DNA from: Daldinia sp. FL1419
Taxonomy: Eukaryota; Ascomycota; Sordariomycetes; Xylariales; Hypoxylaceae
DNA length: 64,000 nucleotides
Assembly (NCBI GenBank): GCA_025201765.1
Contig: MU623340.1
Location: forward strand, 310,001-374,000
Direction of reading: 5' to 3'
In this document: piece by piece, positions 25,699 through 38,053 of the stretch
How positions within the stretch are numbered: the first letter of the stretch is position 1
How the letters are laid out: each line of letters opens with the position of its first letter
Position numbers and translations under genes: made by a program
The notes under the pieces: generated by a model
What the model saw: only the letters and a program-made list of their open reading frames with translations
Told to the model about the DNA's origin: nothing
Database searches by the model: none

Positions 25699-27838
25699 TC
25701 AGTCGTGTTGCGAGGCATCGCTACGCGCGCTCTCGTAATCCGTACCCGATTCCGGATCAGATACCCTTCTCCGCTTCTTCCGCCCAAAGAACTCTCCTAA
25801 TGTACTGCTTAGGCTGCGTGCTCGTCCTCGGACTGTTTTGTGGTCGCTTGGCAAAGGGTCGTCCTGGTAGGAAAGTTCTTCTTCGTCTCGATAACCTTGA
25901 AGAAGAGGCCCAGCCGCCGAGCCAATATCGTCCTCGCTACGAGGGACGAACAGGCTCGATCTAATACTGGGCCTTATTCGTCGGATGGATCTCCTCCGGC
26001 CGCCTGGGATCTCTTCGCCGCGTAGAAGAGCATCGGCTACTACGGCACTGACAGTTGACGATAGTGGTGATGGAGAAATGAAAGCATTGGAGAAGTGATG
26101 GCTGTGTGGTCTAGAATTCTGAGAAGCACGCGGCGTGGTTGGTCGGTCCGGAGAAGATGGTGGGACAACTGGCTGTGGAAGACTCGTAGTAGACTGAACA
26201 GGTTCCGATATAGCAGCAGAGGCTACGGAGTAAACCGTCGGGACACTATCAGCCGACGATCTAAGTGGTAGTCCCGGATGGAACGATCGATCATCGAAAG
26301 AGTTTCTCCACGGATTGTTAAGCAGCGGTGATCCCTCTGCTGGTGTTGGGAGAAGAGAGGTTCTCGAAGCTGACGCGCCATGTTTGTGGATTGAAGGGGC
26401 TTTACTCTGCGGTCGTGGCAAGGGCTTTGTGCCTGAGTTTAGATAGCTGACTCGCGAGACGTAAGACGGACGTCTCGATAATGGTGAGGAGCTTGGCTGT
26501 TGTTCATCTGCTCTAGGCTCGTCGGTGTAAGGTGCAGACACTTCCTGGTCTCGAAGACCAATAGTCTCTTCTACGTTTTCGTCGTCGGACAGTTCATCGG
26601 TATCTCCCTGTCGCGGCCTGCCGCTCGTAATGAGGAAGACACCGAAGAAGGTGAGAAGACAGCCACCGATGAATTTAACGGCCTGTTGTGCCGTAGTGCG
26701 CTCGAAGTCTCGATATAGGATCGCACTCCCGATAATTACGGATAGGGTAAATAATACGAACTGTATAGGTATGACCTGTGTTGAATCGAATCGTTGTAGT
26801 GCCTTGTTCACATATCGAACTTGCATGACTGCGGTCCCCAATAAGACAACTATGAGGCCGTATGTTACCGGGGTAGTGAATGCTTTAAAGAGGGTCGACG
26901 AAAGCATCGAAGAGACACCCTTGGTTGTTAGAGCGGTATAACCCCCTTTTTATTCTTGGTTAGCACCCGGTTCCCTGTAAAAAGAAAAGCACATAAAACA
27001 TATAAAACATACCGAATAGTCCAACAAGTCCTAGATCAATTAGGATTGTTTTGCTACCGTATTTTGGGCTCGCCCACATCAGAACTATGATAAGCAGAAT
27101 GGAGACTCCCATATAAATCTCGAATTCCATTGTGGTGATAGCATCCCAAACGTCGTGCGGGTCCATCTTCGTTTCTTCTTGCTTGGCACTTAATACCACT
27201 GTGACAGCACCGCCGACAGCGATTACTACACCCCAGAAGTCGCGCTTCCGGAATCTCTCGCCAAAGAACATGGGCGCAATGACACAGTTTGATATCAGGG
27301 CTACGACGCCTAGGGGGGACACGATCGAGGCTGGCGCAAAACCATAGGCTAAAAAGTTGCCCATCTCCCCAACAGTCATGAGAACCTGACCCGCCCACCA
27401 AGACGGAGACTTCAAGTATGACGAGGAAACTTTAACGTCATCGCATGATTGTTCAGTCAAGTTGGAATCGACCGATTGTACCGATTGCGAAAGTGGATGT
27501 ATACTTTCTGCCGTATGGGGGGCTTCGCCGCCATTGCTCTGCGTATCGCCGACAGACGTTTCGGTTGTTCCGTAACCATTATGATGTCCATTCCTTGTCC
27601 TTTTTAGGGCCTCCCTCGCTCGTTCCCGAGCTTCGACTCTACGGCGGTGGAGTTGAATGTGCGAATATCTCTGGACATTAAGGGCTAAGGCGATTAAAAC
27701 ATTGCCTGATATCGCTGTTATAATACCAATAAGGGAACTCCATTCACCCAGATTTGACCCGTCCTTATGATCATTCGTCGCGTTATCTACGGCCCAACCC
27801 ATAGCGATATTGGTTTCTCCGGTCGATAAGCTCGACAT
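25699..27838 (-). CDS. NIPA/DUF803 family magnesium transporter-like membrane protein
   Basis: Two exons on the minus strand are read, 27013-27838 and 25699-26945, separated by a 67-nt intron. The product is 690 residues. The membrane domain starts at about 34 (LIGIITAISGNVLIALALN), resumes at about 150 with SWWAGQVLMTVGEMGNFLAY and continues through ASIVSPLGVVALISNCVIAP, FWGVVIAVGGAVTVVLSAK and TPVTYGLIVVLLGTAVMQV to about 380. These are hallmark NIPA segments; the join restores the conserved GGYTALTTKGVSS stretch. NIPA proteins are reported Mg2+ transporters at plasma or endosomal membranes; substrate here is inferred. A hydrophilic loop (about 55-145) and a long Ser/Pro/Arg-rich tail (about 385-690) make it larger than animal NIPA proteins. 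The intron acceptor is AAG, not CAG/TAG, with a CTAAC branch site just upstream. It is divergent from the WDR70-like gene. Confidence 0.88.
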
Positions 27839-28856
27839 TCGTGCGTGGAAGGGCCGCGACGGACGAAATTACCGGTGGCAATATCGTAGGGTTTGGAATC
27901 GCAGAGAGTTACCGGATAGAGTGTGGTCGGCCTCGATCGGCTGCAACTAAACTGCGCCAGATTATTACCGGGTTGTCCGTGTATACCGGCTACTAAAGGG
28001 TTCATCGGGCTGAACCTGAAATGAGTTCACAAGTAGTACTTCACGTCAGAAAAAGACAAAAAAAGGGGGGGATTTATTAGGTAGATAGGTAAGTAATTGA
28101 GAAATGCTCATCGATCGGCGAAGTTGGGGTTCTTGTACGCCCCCCTCTACAAGTCTAACAGCCCTGGAAAGACGAGGAGTAGGTAATGTAGTATTTATGA
28201 AGGTTGGTTTTAATAGATAGGTACCATTAATATAGTAAGGTAAAGGGTATTGGTCGAATCCTTTTTCAATTAGATAAACTAAAAAAGAATAGATAGCTAG
28301 AGAAATAGATAGACAACTAAAAAGCTAACCTAGCGTCTACAAAAAAGAAAAAAAAAAGTCTAACAGAACGTCTAGCTACATTGACTCGAATTGGGCAAGT
28401 ACAAAATCACTGCATCTTTAAAACGTAGGAAACGGGGATATTAATTGCGATATTACCTAAGATTAGGATAGAACCTAGGTAAGTCAAAGTCGGGTCGAAC
28501 CAAGTACCGATACGCGTATAATTATATTGCAAAGTACAAGCTCAATATTTTCGTCATCATGCAGCCAGTTAGGCGCATAAAGTGTCTCCACCCCCATTTA
28601 AAATGTGTACATACTATGTAGGTGTACCTAGGTAGGTAGCTAGGTTCAAGCTCCATACTTCGATAGGTACGTTGGATTTGATAGGTACCTACCTACCTAC
28701 CTACCTACCTACATGTAAATATTAATAGGCACCCGTCAACGAGCATCTACAGATAGCTTTCTATCGAGTCACACTTATATTCCTTCAACTTAATTTCTCT
28801 TCTACAATCCCTAAACTCACCAGCTTCCCAACCTTCTAGTTCTACATTAGACCATA
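27839..28856. promoter_or_regulatory. divergent promoter region NIPA-like/WDR70-like
   Basis: The interval lies between two divergent coding starts 1018 bp apart. It contains A-rich runs (about 28340-28360) and a TACC/GGTA mosaic at 28611-28715. CT-rich DNA follows immediately before the downstream ATG. No further gene is seen. Confidence 0.6.
28611..28715. repeat. TACC/GGTA mosaic tract with ACCT run
   Basis: ACCTAGGTAGGTAGCTAGG is followed after a short spacer by GGTACC and then about seven ACCT units. It lies about 150 bases before the WDR70-like start codon. Confidence 0.8.
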
Positions 28857-30590
28857 ATGAGCGACGACGAGGATATCCAGGTCGAAGGACCAAGCATAGC
28901 CGAGGACGATCCTATGCGCGCATTCTTACCTACTTCGTTCGGCAAAAAACATCGAGAGGCTGATATCGCCGCGCAAATCGACCGAAGCAAGAGAACTGTC
29001 GAGGAGCCAACAGTACAGAAGCCTAAATCCCAAGAGCCAGATTCGAACAATACAAGCGATAGCGAGGACGACTCGGACGACTCGGACGATTCAGATGACG
29101 AGGATGAGTATCCGACTTCCCACGAGATGGTCATTAAGACCCATGACCGTGCTGTTACTTCGCTTTCGCTGGATCCGGCGGGTGGTCGCCTAATATCAGG
29201 ATCTATCGATTGCACTGTTAAGCTCCACGACCTTTCCTCCTTAACCCCGACTACAATCCGCGCTTTTAGAAGTGTCGATCCTTACGAGACTAAACCGTCA
29301 GCTGCAAGCACGGAGTCGCACCCGATACATCACGTCGAATTCAACCCCCTCGCCGGGAGTCTTTTCCTTTGTATCTCGGCACACCCTCAAGCTAAAATCA
29401 TATCTCGAGATGGCGACATCGTTACGGAATTTGTCAAAGGCGATATGTACCTTAGAGATATGAACAATACTAAAGGCCATGTTTCCGAGGTGACGACAGG
29501 TACGTGGCATCCCACAGATAAAAATCTCTGTGTCACGGCTGGGACGGATAGTACATTACGCATATGGGATATCAACAACAAGCGTAGCCAAAAGGAAGTA
29601 ATAGTCTTCAAGTCAAAAGCTGCAGGCGCTGCAGGCAGGACACGAATGACTGCCGTTGCTTGGGGCAGCGCGCCCCAGGGAGGCAATAACGTTCTTGTTT
29701 CCGCGGCCCTAGATGGTACGCTCGTCATGTGGAGTGGAAATGGCCCATTCACGCGACCCGCCGGCGAGATCAGAGAAGCTCATAAACCAAACACCTGGAC
29801 CGGCGGTATAGATATTAGTTCTGACGGGCGAATGGTGGTGACGAGGGGTGGCGACAACTTGATAAAATTGTGGGATACGCGAAAATTCAAAGAGCCCCTT
29901 GTCACCGTTGAACACGCCTCTACGTCCGATCACTACCCGACTACCAATATTAAGTATGCGCCGAACTCTACCAGTATTATTACTGGATCAGCAACAGGCC
30001 ACCTCCACATATTGAACCCCGGGAATCTACGTCCTGAATACACTACGTTGGTTACTCCCGGGTCGCCGGTGATTGCGGTGGATTGGCATCCTAAGATTAA
30101 TCAAATTATCACCGGCTCCGCGAATGCGGAAACGCACATATTATACAACCCCACGATGTCGACACGGGGCGCGGTAGACGTCATGTCGCGTGCGCCAAAG
30201 AGACGACATATAGACGATAATCCAGAGTTTACTACTGATCAATCCCTTGGGCTCTCTGGGGATGCAATCGTTACCCCAGGTACCGTGCCGGGCACTAGAA
30301 AAACAGGTATTACGGCATCTGGAAAATCGAAGGATCCCAGGAGACCACATGTCCCTCAGCAAACACCATTTATGCGGAGTCAGCCCGATGAAAAGCATAT
30401 TTCCGAGAATATTCCATTGAGTCGCATGTTGCACGAAGATCCTAGAGAAGCACTCTTGAAGTACGCAGACCTAGCGAAAAAGGACCCCGTATTTACGAAA
30501 GCTTGGAAGAGCACACAGCCGGTAACGCAGTATGCCGATGTGAGCGACGAAGAAGAAGATGGTCCAGAGAAGAAGAAGGTCAAGAGATGA
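28857..30590 (+). CDS. WDR70-like WD40-repeat protein
   Basis: A single exon encodes 577 residues. An acidic N-terminus (MSDDEDIQVEG) precedes FLPTSFGKKHRE, a segment typical of the WDR70 family, and an Asp/Ser-only tract at about 64-84. WD40 repeats follow from about 93 to 430, with recognisable units such as RLISGSIDCTVKLHDL, NLCVTAGTDSTLRIWDI and NVLVSAALDGTLVMWSG. The C-terminus is a basic, charged tail (RRPHVPQQTPFMRSQPDEKH and onward, ending KKKVKR, a possible nuclear signal). In fission yeast and man WDR70 works with the CRL4 ubiquitin ligase in histone H2B ubiquitination and DNA end resection. The family call rests on the N-terminal motif and the domain order; the role here is inferred. 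Confidence 0.88.
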   Translation: MSDDEDIQVEGPSIAEDDPMRAFLPTSFGKKHREADIAAQIDRSKRTVEEPTVQKPKSQEPDSNNTSDSEDDSDDSDDSDDEDEYPTSHEMVIKTHDRAVTSLSLDPAGGRLISGSIDCTVKLHDLSSLTPTTIRAFRSVDPYETKPSAASTESHPIHHVEFNPLAGSLFLCISAHPQAKIISRDGDIVTEFVKGDMYLRDMNNTKGHVSEVTTGTWHPTDKNLCVTAGTDSTLRIWDINNKRSQKEVIVFKSKAAGAAGRTRMTAVAWGSAPQGGNNVLVSAALDGTLVMWSGNGPFTRPAGEIREAHKPNTWTGGIDISSDGRMVVTRGGDNLIKLWDTRKFKEPLVTVEHASTSDHYPTTNIKYAPNSTSIITGSATGHLHILNPGNLRPEYTTLVTPGSPVIAVDWHPKINQIITGSANAETHILYNPTMSTRGAVDVMSRAPKRRHIDDNPEFTTDQSLGLSGDAIVTPGTVPGTRKTGITASGKSKDPRRPHVPQQTPFMRSQPDEKHISENIPLSRMLHEDPREALLKYADLAKKDPVFTKAWKSTQPVTQYADVSDEEEDGPEKKKVKR

Positions 30591-32127
30591 TAATAACAGG
30601 AAACCCACTTAACAAAGTGACGCGCCAAGGCCCTTTAAAGGTTCGGTTCCTGAAAGATAGCTTCCCTTTAAGAGCTGTTTATCCGAAAACCACCTAGATC
30701 ACCTTTATAAATCCCACGAAGCTGATCCGCATGACTGGGTAGGATTCCTAGCGTTCCATACAGGATACTTACTACTATAGGTATGAAAGGTAGGCCCATA
30801 GATCGACAGGCCAGAATTATCCAATTAGTAGTTGGTAAAGAAAAAGAGGCTCTTAGTAACATTGTCAGATATAAGATAGGTAGCTATGCTTTTAATTACT
30901 TTGCTACTTATCTGTAATTCTAAGGGTTCACGGCGTGGTACTAAGAACACAAACAAGCTAGTACCCAGGTACCTACATAATTATAACAGAAGAAAAAAAA
31001 ATTTTTCAATGGCAAACAAACATTTGAATGATATTTGGCCTTATCTTGCTAGGTTTTTAATAATACAGTATCTATTGAACGTATTAAGGTACTTAATAGC
31101 CATGAAGCACAAAGATCAAAAGACCTACCTGGATTAGGTACACGATAGAATGTAGGTACATACGGGCTGCGGGTGTATATAGGTAGTGTACTACGGTAGG
31201 TACCTACGTACTGAGTAGTACCAAATTATTTGGACCAATAAAAATGTCTAAAAAGCGATGCACTGACCACTAGGTTTGTAAGAATTTGCAAGGATTTTGC
31301 GGGCCATCGTTAGACCGATTGGCTAGCTCGTAGGCTAGGGTCGCTAGTGCATTTTTCCCTCAGGTGACAGGCAAAAGGGAGATGGACTTGTTGTGTGTGC
31401 GGTTGTGCGCCTTTCATCAAACCATCTCTTTCCACGCCATCAATCGCGCATCGAAAAAAGCGAGCCGCATCACCCATCCCCGTCTAAATTCATCGACAAG
31501 TATCCGGAGTGACCTCCAATTTTTATTTTACGCGATTTTCTTGCTGAGAACAGCCCCCCTATACTGTCTTTTTACGCGCTCTTAGCCAACCATCTACCAT
31601 TTACTACCCCGTTGGCCTTTTCTACTCACGTCCCCCCGCGCGACCGCGAAGGCGAAAAAAAAAGACAGTATATTTTCCCTACCTTACTTTACTTTATTGC
31701 TGATCCCCACCGCGTTTTCTTTTACCATTCCGGTAGACAACCGCGCGCCGCGACCGGAATCTTCGCGCACCCTGACGTCCTCCGTCATTCCCGTCATTCC
31801 CAACGTAATCTTTTTTTTGCTTCCGGGCAATTCTTGTTCGGCGCAACCGCAACACATTGGTTTTCGGGGCCAAGGCCTGCGACGTGTGCCCGGTTTAATC
31901 AGCAACCGGTCTCTATCACCACTTTTTTCATCATCAACTCAACCAAGCCATCCTTCAATATAGTCGCTCTTTTTAATACGGTTAAAATTTGTTTAACTCC
32001 GACACTTCGTCTAATAGCCATACCGCCGTTGCAGTTGTTGCCTTAGATATGAACGCCTCATAAAGTGGTTAGGAGAACAATTAAAATTCGTTAGGATCCA
32101 TATCGAGTTTCCCTCGAGATAGTCAAT
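30591..32127. other. intergenic region and long CT-rich leader before sth1
   Basis: About 30600-31350 is A/T-rich with TACC/GGTA mosaics near 31128-31210. About 31400-32127 is C/T-rich on the plus strand and includes T8 and a CGTCATTCC direct repeat near 31782-31800, consistent with promoter and 5' UTR. Open frames there have no family and may be upstream ORFs. Confidence 0.55.
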
Positions 32128-35100
32128 ATGGCATCTGTGCAGGCTTCTCCTGCTGTTCATCATCCTGGCTCGTCAGCTATGGTGGCGCAGATGAGTCAAA
32201 AGCAGATCCAAGACATGTATACGGTTCGTCCTCCCATTACTGTGTCTTGGTTTTTCTATGCGTTTGGGATTCTTCCTACCATTTGCGTTCTCTATGCTAA
32301 CAATAATATAGAAATTTCAACAGATGAAGGAGTCTGGCGTTTCGCAGAATGATCCCGAGTTCGTCAAGACAAGTCAATTCCTGATGAATTTCCAACATCA
32401 ACAGCGGATACGCAAACAGCAGAGTTATCTTCAGATGCAAACCGCGCAGATGGCGCATAATGTTTCTAGTAGCAACGCTAATGGGGCCCAACTCGGCCAG
32501 CGACCCCAGCAACAACAGCCCGCTCCGCATACCACGCAGCCGCCCTCGTCAGCGGCTTTGAGCACTTCTGCGTTACCTTCTAGCGCGGGACCTACTGCTC
32601 ATCCAACCACGTCTTCGCCTTCGACGGCGTCTCCAATGGCCCAATTCTCCCCACAACAGCTAGGCCTCCTCAGACAGCAGATACAAGCCTTCAAATTACT
32701 TAGTAAGAACACTGGAGTCCCGTATCAAATGCAGCAGGCCTTGAATGCGCAGCGTCAGCGAAGACAAGCGGTTGCTGAACAATCGGCTCAACCTCCTGTT
32801 TCCGCTCCTATCGCCACAACACCAGCACCTGAACCGGCGAAGGCCGATTCTACTCCTCCTGAGGGCGAGGCTGAGTCTGAAGCTTCGGCACCTAAGGGTC
32901 GAACTTTTAAGACACTTAAATCCCCATATGAGGGCGGTCTTGTGCGCAAAGACATCAGCTATTACGACCATGGACAACGAAAGCAGCGACTTATTATCCC
33001 CAGCATATTTCCTACTGGAGTTGACTTTGAGCAATTGAGGCATGAGCGAGAAATTATAATTTTCAATCGCATGAAGGCAAGATATGCTGAGCTGAAATCT
33101 TTACCCGGAAACATTGCACATTGGGATACTACCAAAGAGAGTCTCGATCCTGATGACACACTAAAGCGAAAAGCTATTATAGAGTTAAAGTCGCTGGGGT
33201 TATACGCTAAGCAACGCGCTCTTCGCGAAAAAATTGGTCGCCAGATGATGCATTATGATAACCTAGCAATGACTACTAATCGTAGTCAGTACCGACGAAC
33301 CAAGAAGCAGAGCGTGCGTGAGGCTCGCATTACCGAGAAACTCGAGAAACAACAGCGAGATGCTCGCGAAAGTCGCGAGAAGAAGAAGCATATGGACTTC
33401 TTACAGTCAGTACAGCACCATAAGGCAGAGATCACCAGTTCGGCTCAGTCTGCTAGAAATAAACTGTTTCGAATGGGACGAGCCATGCACCAACACCATT
33501 TCAATATCGAAAAGGAAGAGCAGAAACGTATTGAGCGTACCGCCAAGCAGCGTCTCCAGGCTCTCAAGGCCGACGATGAGGAAGCTTATCTCAAGCTGCT
33601 TGACCAGGCGAAGGATACTCGTATCACTCACCTTCTCAGACAGACCGATGGTTTCCTACATCAGTTAGCATCCTCCGTCAAAGCGCAGCAACGACAAGCT
33701 GCAGAGCGCTATGGCGACGAAGTGGGTGAATTCATGCAAGACGAAGAAAGCGAGGTTGATGAAGAGGACGAAGAAGCTGGCCGCAAGATTGACTACTATG
33801 CCGTGGCGCACCGTATTAAGGAAGAAGTCACGGAGCAAGCTAATATTCTTGTCGGTGGTACCCTCAAGGAATACCAACTCAAGGGTTTGCAATGGATGTT
33901 GTCACTTTACAACAATAACCTCAATGGTATTCTTGCCGATGAAATGGGTCTCGGAAAGACTATTCAGACAATCAGCTTGATCACCTATCTCATTGAGCGC
34001 AAACTTCAGCGAGGCCCGTATCTTGTGATCGTACCTCTGAGTACCTTGACAAACTGGAACCTGGAGTTCGAGAAATGGGCCCCATCCGTTAGCCGTGTCG
34101 TCTATAAGGGACCTCCAAACGCCCGAAAGCAGCAACAGGAGAAGATTCGCCAAGGGAAATTCCAGGTCCTGCTAACAACTTACGAATACATCATTAAAGA
34201 CCGCCCGATCTTGAGCAAGATCAAGTGGTTCCACATGATCATTGACGAAGGTCATCGTATGAAGAACACTAATTCCAAGTTGAGCGCTACAATTTCCCAG
34301 TATTATAGCACTCGATTCCGTCTTATTCTTACTGGTACCCCCCTTCAAAATAATCTAGGTGAACTGTGGGCCATGCTTAACTTTGTCCTTCCGAACATTT
34401 TCAAGTCTGTTAAGACGTTTGATGAATGGTTCAACACCCCGTTCGCAAATACCGGCGGGCAAGATAAGATGGAGTTGAATGAAGAAGAACAAATTCTCGT
34501 CATTCGTCGTCTTCATAAAGTGCTACGACCGTTCCTGCTTCGTCGTCTCAAGAAGGATGTAGAAAAAGATTTGCCAGACAAAACCGAGAAAGTCATCAAG
34601 TGCAAATTTTCTGCCCTTCAATCTCGCCTGTATAAGCAGATGGTCACGCACCAGAAGATTACAATCAGCGATAAAAAGGGTGGTAAGACCAAGACTCAGG
34701 GTCTTAGCAATATGATCATGCAGCTTCGAAAACTCTGCAACCACCCGTTCGTATTTGATGAAGTAGAGAACCAGATGAACCCTACAAACACCAGTAATGA
34801 CCTTCTCTGGCGAACAGCCGGCAAGTTCGAACTATTGGATCGAATCCTACCCAAGTATAAAGCCACGGGACATCGTGTCTTGATGTTCTTCCAGATGACT
34901 GCTATAATGGATATCATGGAAGATTTCCTGAGGTTTCGTGGAATTCAGTACCTGCGTTTGGACGGTAACACAAAATCCGACGAGCGATCTGATCTTCTGA
35001 AGGCATTCAACGCACCGGACTCGCCGTATTTCATGTTTCTACTCTCCACACGTGCGGGTGGTTTGGGTTTGAACTTGCAAACCGCCGACACCGTCATTAT

Positions 35101-36591
35101 CTACGACTCAGATTGGAATCCTCATCAGGATCTGCAAGCCCAGGACCGTGCTCATCGTATCGGTCAGAAGAATGAAGTGCGCATCTTGCGTCTCATCACC
35201 TCGAATTCCGTTGAAGAGAAAATCCTGGAACGAGCTAGGTTCAAGCTTGATATGGATGAAAAGGTTATCCAGGCCGGTCGATTTGATAACAAATCATCGG
35301 AGACTGATCGTGATGCTATGCTTCGGACGTTGCTAGAATCTGCCGATCTGGCTGAGTCTGGCGAGCAAGATGAAATGGATGATGAAGAGCTGAACATGAT
35401 ACTCGCGCGAAGCGAGAACGAAGTTACTGTTTTCCAACAAATGGACGAAGAACGTGCGTTGGACCCTCTATATGGCAGCGGTCCAGGTTCAAAACGTATC
35501 CCACGACTCATGACAGAAGATGAGCTTCCAGAAATCTATCTATCGGAAGGCAACCCTGTTGGCGAAGAACCAGAAGAAGTCTTAGGTCGTGGTGCGCGAG
35601 AGCGAACCCGGGTCAAATATGACGATGGCCTTACAGAAGAGCAGTGGTTAATGGCAGTGGACGACGATGATGACAGCCCAGAAGCTGCAGCGGCGCGTAA
35701 ACAGGCTAAAAAGGACAAAAGGGAAACAAACAAATTAAAGAGGTTAGCAGTACTTAATGCGTCCGGCGCCAATTCACCCAGTGCAAGTCGTGCGAGCACT
35801 GAAGAAATTGACACGCCTCCTAAAAAGCGTGGTCGGAAGCCCGGTAGTAAGAATGAGAAACGAAAGGCGGAGGATGACGACGGCGAACCCCCCGCCAAGA
35901 AACGACGCGGGCCTCAAGGACGCCCACGAGCTTCGATGGGTAATGGTAGCGATTCGCGTCTTGGCCCCGAGTTACGACAAGTTCTCCAAAGGAGCTTACG
36001 CAATCTGTATGACGGATTGATGAATCTCGAAGCAGATATCGCCCCCGAAGACCAGGTCGAAGATGATGACGATGATGACGAGCCAACCAAACGCCTAATC
36101 ATAGGGCCGTTTGTCAAGCTACCATCCAAACGCGATTATGGTGACTATTACGTTCTCATTCACAATCCCATCTGTATGAACCAAATACAGTCGAAGATAA
36201 AGAGAGAAGAGTATAATAGCATCAATGATATGCGCAAGGATATCGTCTTGATGTGCAACAATTGCAAAACGTACAATGAAGACGGAAGTCTTCTTTACTC
36301 AGACGCAATTGTCATGGAGGTATGTCTAATCAAACCTAACCATCTGGCTTACCATAATATGCTAATTCAAAATAGAAATTCTTCAACGACCGAGCACAAG
36401 AGGAGCTTAATGACCATCCGGAATTAGCTGAGCTCGAGGATCCATCTGCAAAAGATAGTTCGGTGGCTCCTAGCACGAGCGCTGGAACGCCTCAGTCCTC
36501 TGCGAATACCACAAGGATAAGGCTGGTAACTAACGGTGCCGGCCAGGGCAACGCGAGCATAGGGGGTGGTCAGAGCGACGGTGAACAATGA
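32128..36591 (+). CDS. sth1: Sth1/Snf21-type SWI/SNF-family chromatin remodelling ATPase
   Basis: Three exons are read: 32128-32223, 32312-36319 and 36376-36591, all in phase 0, giving 1439 residues. This is the motor subunit of an RSC or SWI/SNF complex that slides or evicts nucleosomes using ATP. Domain order: QLQ-like motif at about 143-178, HSA-type basic helix at about 375-490, Snf2 ATPase from about 550 with Walker A DEMGLGKT (about 575) and the DEGH box (about 676), helicase C with LLSTRAGGLGLNLQ and AQDRAHRIGQ, a SnAC segment at about 1023-1085, AT-hook-like basic patches (KKRGRKPGSK; RRGPQGRPRA), and a bromodomain from about 1262 with the conserved TYNEDGS asparagine. Intron 1 has a GCTAAC branch site. 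The last intron falls inside the bromodomain, so a reading without it would truncate that domain. The size and short N-terminus favour Sth1/Snf21 (RSC) over the longer Snf2, but I cannot exclude Snf2. Confidence 0.95.
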
Positions 36592-38053
36592 GTATTTACG
36601 AGATGACTAGCCTAAGTTATAGTCAAGCAAGTCGTCAACAGCTACAACCAATAATCCTGTTTGATTTATTCTCATTCTGGAGGATTCCGTCATTAATGTT
36701 GATTTTTTGCGAGTAGAGATTGGGCCAGGGCCGGGAAGGGGGGTTTTTTTTTTTTTTCTGGCCCGACATCCTCGAGCGGCACAGACATAAGGCGTACAAA
36801 GGAGGTGTGGTTCTTTTCTTCCACTTGGCGACGGGCAAAGAGGAAACGAACGAACGGCATGTGTATCACAAACCCCAAACAGAGTATTTTTATTATCTTT
36901 TTTATTATTCGGTTGCCTGTTTTTAGGCGGAAGCAAGAAAAGAAGAGTAAGCTTTCAAACTACCTCCTTTTAAGCAATACCCCAAAGTCGCCTTTTGGCT
37001 GAAAAGGCTGGTCTTGCTTTTACTACTCTCCACATCCAATAACCGCTCTTCAAAACGGGATCAAGTTAAATACGTACGTACATTAGTGTGCTGTTAGATG
37101 TATTTTGACACAGGAGTTTTTATTTCAAAGTCTGCTTTGCTGTTTCGGGGGTGGTGATAGGTGCGTGCGTGGTTAATGTGCTCGTGACTGATCAGATCGC
37201 CTAGGTTAGGTTAGGTAAGCCTCAGAGGTAGCTTAAGAGGGAAGGAATCTGAATTTAAGACCGTTAATGAGATTTGTGATGTTCCGTTAATTCCTAATGA
37301 ATGATATGCATCGTGTAGGATCTTGTGTAGGGGAGGCGGAGGAGCAAAAGAGGCAGATTTGATATAGTAGTGGATACCGTGATGACTGACGAGTATTGTG
37401 CAGTACTTGAACGTATTACATAGGTAGGTAGGTGCCTATAGATAGGTAGTTATGGATTCTGTTCCATCTATGGTCCCAACCTCTTTTCTTGGGAGGAAGG
37501 GGGGGAGGGGGCTTTATTGTAATGAACCGGATTAATAAGAGACGAAGGGCCAGAGCTATACAACTAGTGCTAATATTGCTAATTTAGACGATGGTTCCAA
37601 CTTAAACACATAGGGCGTGTGCTTCGTAGGCCGTTACAAGGGGATGATCAGGTGATGATCAGGTTTGTATGTTTTGCGGATATTCTACAGAAGCCTGGGC
37701 ATCATGATTTCTGTGGCTGTCTAGAATAGAAACTGTTTCTACTAATGTGAAATAGGGGCAATATCAGGGCTAGGTCTCTTAGTTATTTCTTAAAAGTTCT
37801 AAAAAAGTGATTCACAATTGGACAGAATTAGCTTTCCTAATTTAAATCAATTGACAGGTTAACTTAGCGCAAAATACGTGTGCTCCCCGACGAACAACGT
37901 CATGTTGAGATCCTTCTCTATCCGTTAAGTCTAGGTGGAATCAGTCATGATTCCCCTGAAGCTACCTACCCCTTAGGCAGCTACTAAACGAGCCATGAGT
38001 AATTACTATCTATCGTACATCCTTGCCCCGTAAACCCCGATAAAGGGCAGTGC
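36592..38053. other. convergent intergenic region sth1/F-box gene
   Basis: Two 3' ends meet here. A T16 run lies near 36745-36760. Short open frames run through it and have no family. A GTGATGATCAGG/GGATGATCAGG direct repeat lies near 37643-37664. No gene is seen. Confidence 0.7.

Noticed and set aside
28200..28275. tRNA-like ending (GGTCGAATCC followed by a T run)
   Set aside because: No acceptor, D-arm or anticodon stems can be formed with the preceding 70 bases.
31925..31990. C/D-like boxes on the minus strand (GATGATGA ... CTGA)
   Set aside because: The boxes are only about 40 nt apart and no guide sequence is recognised; it lies in the sth1 leader.
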